From Cruorifilaria tuberocauda (taxonomy: Eukaryota; Nematoda; Chromadorea; Rhabditida; Onchocercidae), in the NCBI GenBank assembly GCA_013365365.1, contig JABVXU010000026.1:62001-126000 (forward strand): DNA of 64,000 bases, in the 5' to 3' direction. The stretch's first letter is position 1. Every line of letters begins with the position of its first letter. The position numbers and the translations under genes were made by a program. This document shows positions 55,501-64,000 of the stretch, piece by piece. The notes beneath the pieces are model-generated. The model saw only the letters and a program-made list of their open reading frames with translations, did not search any database and had not been told where the DNA came from.

Positions 55501-58500
55501 GGAAGAAATAGCTCAAGCAGCTTACGACGGACGAAATACTATGATTTGTGCACCAACAGGAACTGGCAAGACGGTGGTAGCGGCATCGATCGCTCGAAAT
55601 CATCTTGTGATTGGCAGGAAAAATAATATCCCCACTAAGGTATTTCAAAATTTTAATGGGAACATTATTCTAAAAGTGTTTTCAGTGGAAAAAAAATTAG
55701 TTTTGCTTCATTTAACTTTGTTTTCTTGATCAATATTATCTTCTTATTTTATGGTGATGCAAACTGAAAGATTATCGAAATTTGAAAGAGTCTCAATAAA
55801 GTTTCCTGTCAATATAACTGGAAATGTAATATATAGAAATCATGTGGTGGACAAGTTTATTTTGCTATATGTATAATATCAAGATAAGAAAAAAGTTTCA
55901 GATTTGTTTCTTTGTTACGAATACGACATTTCTGGAGCAGCAGACAAAGTTGATAGAAAAATTTGTTGGTCATCATTGGAAAGTTGTTTTTTTGAGCGGT
56001 ATAACGAATACACCTATTGCAGAGACGATTAAAGCTTATGATGTTGTTGTTATTACGCCTCAACTTATTGTGTCAGTATTTCCATATTCAAATTTTTCTG
56101 TAGAGATGCTTATTTTTATACTGCTCATAGTAAGTACTGGAAATTTATTGGATAACTTTGGAATTCTAAAGCAAGTTAGTATCAAAGTATGTTCTTTGAA
56201 ACATTGCATAATTTTCTAAATGTCTAAGATTTTCAGCACTACAAGTTTCCCGTGTTTTTTGAAGTCAGCATTGAGTTTTTATTCGAAACACAAATAATTT
56301 TGTTTAATGATGTAAGCATTTACATCCATTATTTTATCATTTAACATTTCAGAAATCTCTTGAAAACTTGTAACGAAGACAGAGATTTGCCCTTCTCGTT
56401 GTCTTCATTTTCGCTAATGTTTTTCGATGAAGCTCATCATGCAGATGGAAATCATCCTTATAATGGTATATTATTGAAAGCCGTATTTACTCATTATCAC
56501 TAAAATGCAAAATTTAAGGATTTTTATCGCATTATCAACCATTTAATTTATTTATTAAAAACCGAATTTACTTTTTTCGGAAATACTTTTCCACTAAAAA
56601 TTTTGTATTCTAGTGATTATGAAGAACTATCACGATATGAAGAAGACCGGTAAGATTCTGAATGGGAAACGCTTACCTCAGGTATTTTTTTTAGAAAAAT
56701 CCTTTAATTTTATCCAGTGCGTTGATATATTTTATTAATACTGGCACAAACATATAATTGGTTGCAGCTGTCAGTTTTTAATTCAGGGAACATATTAAGC
56801 AATACTGATTAACAAACGAGTTTAGTATCATAAGATTTTTTGCAAGATATATTGCTTGTTGCTAAAAAGCAGGTCAAATAATTGGACGTTTTGATTTTCC
56901 ACGTGCCAGTGAAATTAAATTTGAATATAGCTATTGTCAGCTGACATTCAGTATTAAAATTTTCACAGATTGTTGGCTTGACAGCTTCGTTAGGTATTGG
57001 TAACGCCCAAAACGCTTTAGAAGCAGTAGAACACTTTATTAAAATATGTGCGAACCTGGATATTACCGTTTTAAGTTATGTGCGTGAAAATGTTGATGAA
57101 CTTCGCGCATTTTCATTTATTGCTGCTGACGGTAAAAAAATATTTTTTTTTTTAAATTTTCTTTCAAATATTTGGAAATTGTTCTAACCTCAATATATTA
57201 TGCTGGTAGCTGTAATGGAAATTAATTGTGAGCGAAGATAATATTGACTTCTTTTGCATGTTTTAACGTTTTTATGGCTATAGTGAGTTCATTCTACTTT
57301 CGTTTAAAAGCTACTCTTCTACTATTGGTTCTTAGTTTCAGTTGAAGTTCCTATTTATTAAATGAGTTTCCTATAAATTTTTTTTATCTCAAGCTTATTA
57401 AAGAGTTTTTGTAGAGACGAAGCTGATCGCACTTAATATAACTACTGATTCAGTAGCTGTTGGTATTTTGGATCTCTTCAAGCGACTTGAAGGCATTTTG
57501 AACAGGATTGGTATATGATTAATTAATCACTAGAACTTTCTAGTCTGGGACAGATCAGTCATCCCTGAATCTTCTGAACTTTGCTCGCATCCCCAACTAC
57601 TACCACCACTTAAAATATATTAGGCTATTTCGCTTCGAAAATATAATTTCGCTTGAAAATATAACTTTGTATTTATATCTGTATTTTTTTTTATGATTGA
57701 AATCTGTATTGATAACTTGGATTTGTTTTTCGTATTGATAACTTTCGAACGGCCTGTTTTAACCGAATCTCGAATTAATTTGCTTTAGTATTGAAACCCA
57801 GTTTCAATGATATTCTACATGCTGCTCGTTTTAGCGAAGTCAATTTCAATGTGTGATAGAACATATGACCATTCGAACCGGGATATGCTCCATAAATTGT
57901 TAAACCCGCCACGTGATAAGTACTCAAAAGGTCAATTCATCTTGTTAGTCTCTTAAAAGTTAGAATTTTGAATGTGGAAATTATCCAGATTGCTGATTTT
58001 TCTTGCGTTATTTTTGAATTCTAGAAGATTCATTGAGTATCGTTTTCAAATTTATGAATATAAACTATGAACTAAGTTATGAACCCTTCAATTTTTATTG
58101 TTTCAGTATATGAAATGTGGTTTACTCAGCTGTTGGTCAAGTTTGTTCCCGTCGCAAAGCTTGATAGGGAAAATCGTTTTCTTGTAATGACATGCTTGCA
58201 GTACATTGGAGTATGTTTCGAATTCAAAATGAATAATGTTGTTAGATTGAAGATTTTCATTAGGATGTTTAGTTAATTATATTTATCAGTCTTTAAATAC
58301 ATGTACAAGCACTAACTGTGAGCAGCAGTGTGAAGATTTTAATATTTTTTTCTGAGATGTAGTAGCTAATTACTATGAATGTTGATAAGTAAAATTCACG
58401 TAGGTACCATAGTTTAGCTAAAAATAATTTGTTGTCGATTATGTCAGGCATTTATTTCGTACAATCTTCGCACGGTCGTCTTTGGTATATGATTTGCATC

Positions 58501-61500
58501 ATTGCGAAAAAATGCTTGCTCTAACCGACTGGACTGCTAGCTGTAATTGACATTATACGGATAAATGTTATTTTGCTTAAATATAACTAAAATGCTCTAC
58601 TTTAACTTTATCTAATCTCTACTTTAATGTCAGAGTAAACTTAGGATTTTTGGATTAACTTAGTTGTTTTAGATCTTGTTTCGTACCTTGGAATATTATA
58701 TTCATTTTCCATCCTATGTTGCTAAAAGGTATTTTGATAATGAATTTGATATCGTCCGACAAACTGCAAATCAGGAACTCATGGATATCATGCAAAGTAT
58801 TTGCTTTTCTGTACCATAATTTCAGTTTAGTTCCAAACTCACTTCTATCAGCTTAAGAAAAATTCAGTAATGTATTGATTTGTTTTTATATTTATGCTTC
58901 CAACTGATTTCTACTTTTTAATTTACACGTTCTTTCAGCATGTCCTCTAAAAAATGTTGTTGGAAATAATACTGATAACGAATTATACAATGAACTTCTA
59001 CGGTAATTTTCTTTTTTCAGAATTAGAAGTAAAACTATTTGAATTAATAAAATTTTTTCTCAATATTTTAAATCTCATTAGATATTTTACCCAAAAAAAA
59101 TATTTAATATTGGCAAATCGAATTTTAGTGAATTACATGGTCAATTCTCTAAACAGAAGGATGGGCGTGCTATTGTTTTTGTGCTGACGAGAGATTTTGC
59201 GGGGCAATTGTCAGAAGAATTAAATAAAGATGAAAGTCTGCAGATGTTAGATGTTAAATCAGATTTTATTACAGGTATGATTCGAATTTCTTAAAAACGG
59301 AAAGTTCTATGTTTTATTCGCGATATAAATGGTCGTGAATTCCTGTTTTCAAAAACCAAAATGGATTTTACCAGAATTCCAGAAAATCCTCACAGATTTT
59401 TTTTCATCAATATTCTGAAAATATCCAAGATTAATGTCAGTTTTGAAGTTCGATAATGTACTGACTTCAAATTCTAATCCGTTGTGGAATGGTGTTAATT
59501 TCACTCTAATTTATAGTCCAATTTTTTTTTGAGACAAGGAAAAGGATGTGGTATAGAGGAAAGATGTCTCACAGATAAAATACCTTTGAAAAATGAATCG
59601 CATATTAGCTACATTGATCAAATTGAAATAGGTCACATAGACTATCACAATACAAATATATGGTGAATAGTCTGGATGGTACTTTCCCAATACAATGATG
59701 TCCTTCCTCGTTTTTCTATGCCTCTTTCTTGCTTTCTTCTTTGCACTCCTGTCGTAAACAAATACATTTGAATGTCTTTTGCACGTTCCATAGCTCTTTT
59801 ATTTTTGCTTTGAAGGTACCAATGTATCGGGCGAAATCGGTGGTCAGTCTGTCAATCAGCAACGTGATACGCTAGCACGATTTACGTCGGGTGATATCAA
59901 AATTTTGTGTGCAACATCGGTTGCAGACGAAGGCATCGACATTCGGAAATGCAATCTCATCATCAAATATGATTATGTAACTAATGAAATTGCACACGTG
60001 CAACGAAGAGATTCGTAATTTATCACTGATTTAATAATTCAGCATTCATTTCGATATCACTATTAAGAGCTACCGCGAAATATTATAGTCATTTTTCTTT
60101 CGGGAAATAAGAATTTTAGTTATGGGATCTGTCAGAAATCTGACACAATTACACATGTTTCTGTAGTATCTTCAAAAGATTATGCCGCGGTATCATCTCT
60201 CATAGTTGCTTGGGATATACATATTGATAGGTTTGTTGCTTGAGATATATTAGTGATAAATTTGATTTTTTACAACTGAATAAAGAAAGATATGAATGGA
60301 GAACGGAAGCCTTATACCATCTACTTATTAGTATATGCTGTATAATTTAGCATATTGTTTTAGGACGAGGTCGAACTGCAAATTCGCGTTGTATTTTGAT
60401 AACATGTGATCAAAAATTGCAAGCTCGTGAGGAGAAAAATATCATTCGAGAGGAAATTATGCGAAATGCTTTGCAGTTGATCGATCAGAAACCACCGAAT
60501 TGGTTCAGCGAAGAGGTTTGATGAAGAATATTGATATGGGTTTCCGTACTTTTAATGCATGCGTAAGGAAAAAGGGATTTGGACTTTTAATTTTTGATCT
60601 TAAATTCTTATTCTCTGCAGAACATTTATATCAGACGAAACTCCTAATGCTGTAAGCAATTTTATATATGTCATATCTATTCTAAAAATCAAGAAGAAAA
60701 TAGTTGATGGTGAAGATTCAAGACTTAAACCAGGAAATTTAGGTGATAAAACGCGTAGAACGGAACACCGCGGAGCGAGACCGAAAAAAACTTCTGTTGG
60801 ATGACAGAAAAATTGCATCGTCTTCCAGACGGTACACATTATTGTGCAAGTTAGTGTCTTCCTTTAATTTCGAGATATTGTATATTTTGAATATAATATT
60901 GTCGTTATTACCAAAGAAAATGATACATCGAGATTTGATCCATATATGTGGTCTTTTTTCATCCATTTTCTGTCTGCTATCTTGTAACATATGTATACTA
61001 TTCTCACGGTCAGTTAAAATTAATTCACCATATGTAATGAAAGTTTTCGGATTGATAAATTGTTTTATTTTGCCGAAAAAGTTTATAGAAGTTTTGTCTT
61101 TTGTTAAGAGATTTGTTACGAATATGTAACTTCATGAAGGTTTCTTCCTTCGTTAAGGATTGAATAGGGAAGCCGTTTAATTGAGTTGGGTCAATAGAGT
61201 GATTGATGATTAGCATATAATAAATGGTAGGAATTCATTTCTTATTCGACAATAATAGTTTAATTGAGAAAGTAAACTATTATATATAATCTCAGATGGG
61301 CGGTACTGAGTGCAGAAAGATACTACAAATCATGGGAAAAATGGATTAATTAAAACAATTGAAACAAGAACAGTATAGACATGCTTTTAGGCATGCAGTA
61401 GATAAGCAAACTAAACAACCATTGAAGATCGGTAAATAAAAAAGCGGAGTTGTAGTGAACTGAAATAAAATAACCAGCTCTCTCTTAACTGAAAATCTGC

Positions 61501-62816
61501 ACAAAGGCTTTACAATATATAATTTAACATTTTGTATTGTAGAATTTCGATTTTCCGAAAACAGTCATTTAATATCAATGCTTTAACACAATCGATTGAG
61601 ATATCAGGCGTCTCTCAGTTCTCTTCAGTACGAAATATATTGTCACGAGATATTAACTGTCCAATGTCACACCATATTTCACTTTTAATTTTTTTTAACA
61701 ACTTAGAAAAGTTTTTAATCCATTTCCAAATGCTTGTTAATTTGCAGACATTGTGATGCAATTATTTGTAATAGTTATGATATTGTGTCGGCCACTTCTC
61801 AATATCTTTGCATATGCAAAGAAATTTGGAATCGCTCCAATCAACGACGATTTTCAGAAGATGTGGAGGCTTATCATCAGTTTAAAGGCATCGGATCGGT
61901 ATTTAAATTCTATTTTTACTATATCATTTTAAACTGAAAAATGGATTAAATAAGCTTAATGTCATAGCCATTAAGCTTACTTAATCTATTTTCCACTGGA
62001 AAAGCATCTTAATATCCATCTTAAATCTTAATTTCGTTTCTATTATTTTCGTTTTCAATTTGCATTTATAGATATGCTGTATAGAGTGCAACAATCATTG
62101 GGGTCGTGTTGTTCGTTATAACGGTTTTAATTTACCTGTCATTACTGCCAGTGGTAAAGTTTATAAGCATTAATAATTTCTAATTTTTCGAAAAAGGGAT
62201 AAAAAAGTAAACCTTAGTCAAATAGTTATTTTTTTGAAAAAAAGATTTTTGCAGCAATTGTTTTGGTTGCGGAAAATGGGGAAAGATTTCAAAAGAAACA
62301 GTGGAAACAGGTATATTAAGTTTTCACCTAATTTAATTGGTTGATGTAGAAATATGGAAGCACATTAAGTACGTAATTTTCTTGTTTGTATTTGGTGTAG
62401 ACATTAATAACATATTGATTTTTATAACTACTGCAGTCAAAGCTGTTTTATGCTAATATAACATACATTATTTTCGGAGCGACAGTTCTCAATTTGATTA
62501 GTTCCTTAATTATTTATCATTAATCCGAGCTGTTTTTCCTTTATAAATTTTCTAGGACTATCTACTTATATGAATTTATTTTTAAATTAAATGTTAAAAA
62601 TGAATCGCAAATTTCAGAATGACGTTAACACCTTTTTCGTATACTTCAGCTTATCTTTATGAACTGTTGTACATTAAAATTTTCGTTTAAAACTTTAGAA
62701 GGCTGATTTTTCAGATAGTTAAAGATTTATTCACTCCTCGAAACATTGAATTGTGCGACTATGCAGTTATGCGACTATGCAGTGACCATACAACCATGCA
62801 AAATTATGAAAGCTGA
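52516..62816 (+). CDS. drh: Dicer-related / RIG-I-like DEAH-box helicase (DRH family)
   Basis: 23 exons: 52516-52577, 52630-52814, 53071-53265, 53649-53798, 54171-54206, 55004-55156, 55473-55639, 55902-56071, 56353-56465, 56614-56681, 56969-57131, 57415-57510, 58107-58210, 58673-58796, 58939-59002, 59129-59274, 59816-60010, 60364-60515, 60743-60831, 61748-61898, 62072-62153, 62255-62310, 62715-62816; 940 aa. An N-terminal region of about 260 aa precedes the helicase. Motif I APTGTGKT (about 287), motif II DEAHH (about 398), motif III GLTAS, motif [16 protein letters not shown], motif [11 protein letters not shown] and motif VI QRRGRGR (about 730) are present. The C-terminal RLR domain is seen in [24 protein letters not shown] and [13 protein letters not shown]. 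Nematode DRH proteins act with Dicer in small-RNA production and antiviral RNAi. The position equivalent to the first zinc cysteine is Arg (SRRHC), if no exon is missed. Which of DRH-1/-2/-3 it matches is not settled. The exon-17 donor is not GT (see findings). Confidence 0.92.
62754..62785 (+). repeat. 16-bp tandem duplication inside the last drh exon
   Basis: TGCGACTATGCAGTTA is followed at once by TGCGACTATGCAGTGA. Because 16 is not a multiple of three, the two copies are read in different frames and the duplication sets the frame of the C-terminal tail. Confidence 0.85.
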
Positions 62817-63841
62817 AAACCTTTGCTCGATTCGATTTTTTTTATGAGTTCTGCATTTAATTTAAATTATAATCCTAATCACAAGTTTGCATTATTTCAT
62901 TCACTGTTTTTATATAAAATTTCTGGGCAGTTAGACATCTTAATTTAGAGATGGATGTTAATATGATGATGCAGCAACTCGAAATTTCTTAGATATCTAA
63001 TCCGTTTTTAGTGTTTCGAATTATTCATATCTGTTTTACACTGAAAAAGAGGCAATAAGCTTCACGGAAATCATCAGTTCAAAATAGTTTAGGCATTACT
63101 AAGTCAAAGTGAAATACTTTGGTCCATTTTGCCAGCTTTAAAGCCTTGCAGAGGGTATTAACTGTTATGTATACCTTCTTGTTTATGAAATTGTTTAAAA
63201 TGCTAAATGCTCAAATGTTTCAGTTAAATATATATTCATATTCTTTCATTTTTTGCGTCGTATTCAGTTTTTTCTTGGTTGATTAGACGCATTCTTCAAA
63301 ATCTTATTGGAAATAACTCATTTCAGTTTGGCAAAACAGCTTCGAATTCATACCAATATTTAGGTTCAAAATAATCGGGATAGGATTATGATTAATCATG
63401 CAATGAAGTCCGTCCGTATATTTTTAGTTTTCTCATAAATGAAGATGTCACTGTTTGATTAGCTTAATTTCGGATTCGTTGATATCGTAAATTTGAGACA
63501 AGAGTATATTTGGATTGATCAAACGTCTTTCCAAAAAGAAAAGTTCAACCGGGAACAACCGCTATCAACATTCCATAATTTTCAATCGCATTAATCGAAA
63601 TTTTTAAGTATAATTTAATCAATTCTGGAAACAAAGTTATCCAATTTCAAAAAATGTGCAAAATCAAATGCCGAAAAGCAAACGGTTGGAAAATACTAGG
63701 TACAGCAGGAAGCGGTTAAATTTCTTCCCTCTAACTGTTTTATTTATTGCGGATTGAATTCTGATTTACTGCTTAAGCAACTGGTTCACTGATTTCCAAA
63801 GAAATCTCATAATCATCCTTTCATCAAATAAAAATTCGTTA
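62817..63841. other. Convergent 3' region of drh and the edge gene
   Basis: 1 kb of AT-rich DNA without recognised exons; presumably both 3' untranslated regions. Confidence 0.5.
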
Positions 63842-64000
63842 TCACGCCGGTTCGGCTTCAATTTGTGCCATAAAATCTTCGTAAGAATGATACTCTTTCA
63901 ACGGTGTCCAGAAGCGACTAAGTCTTGCTATGTCCTCCTGATCTTGACGTACATTAGAAAAAATTCTTGATATAGCAGGAGCAACACTTCCATTATCGAA
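63842..64000 (-). CDS. Last exon of an unrecognised protein-coding gene (partial)
   Basis: Open from the right edge to a TGA at 63844-63842 in a frame with coding-like composition; about 52 residues including APAISRIFSNVRQDQEDIA, RLSRFWTPLKEYHS and EDFMAQIEAEPA at the C-terminus. The charged, non-repetitive sequence and higher GC than the flanks support a real exon. I do not recognise the family; most of the gene lies outside the window. Confidence 0.5.
   Translation of the reverse strand, partial: FDNGSVAPAISRIFSNVRQDQEDIARLSRFWTPLKEYHSYEDFMAQIEAEPA

Noticed and set aside
57868..57886. CCATTCGAACCGGG resembling a tRNA T-arm on the minus strand
   Set aside because: No matching acceptor stem, D-arm or anticodon arm nearby.
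58954..59187. Open frame overlapping drh exons 15 and 16
   Set aside because: Reading through would replace the helicase motif IV exon. The spliced model 58939-59002 to 59129-59274 closes in phase and gives the expected motif.

Overview
The window is AT-rich eukaryotic DNA with many small exons, GT-AG introns of about 50-1300 bp and 3' splice sites often placed just upstream of start codons, which fits trans-splicing. Gene content (a DAF-25/ANKMY2 orthologue, a menorin-family protein, a Dicer-related helicase) and base composition point to a nematode, most likely a spirurid or filarial species. The species assignment is inference. Gene models were built by hand from splice signals, reading phase and remembered family sequences. 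For ten of the eleven models every exon-exon phase closes; the eleventh is a single partial exon at the right edge.

Layout. Bases 1-20 kb are a run of minus-strand genes: the 3'-truncated prmt-7 (arginine methyltransferase 7), daf-25 (ANKMY2 cilia adaptor), a CCDC12 splicing-factor gene lying 445 bp downstream of mrpl-22 (probable operon), and a neutral sphingomyelinase. cox-6A is on the plus strand at 22.4-23.1 kb and converges on minus-strand mrpl-39 (23.9-26.3 kb). A small secreted, repeat-bearing, Cys-tailed protein of unknown function follows (28.05-28.7 kb, minus). Next comes a 12-exon menorin/FAM151-like gene (30.8-37.9 kb, minus). Then there is a 14-kb gene-free stretch rich in microsatellites and purine tracts, which holds two related stem-loops and a triple nuclear-receptor-type half-site array. 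A complete RIG-I-like/Dicer-related helicase gene occupies 51.9-62.8 kb (plus). The last exon of an unrecognised minus-strand gene touches the right edge.

Themes. Three genes are nuclear-encoded mitochondrial parts (mrpl-22, mrpl-39, cox-6A). The drh gene belongs to small-RNA and antiviral biology; its motif VI is interrupted by an intron that lacks a GT donor. daf-25 has a perfect match to the general RFX/DAF-19 X-box upstream, as expected for a ciliary gene. Other items worth a second look are a decayed exon copy inside an mrpl-22 intron, an orphan coding-like block inside a sphingomyelinase intron, two alternative first exons of drh and a frame-shifting 16-bp tandem duplication in the last drh exon.
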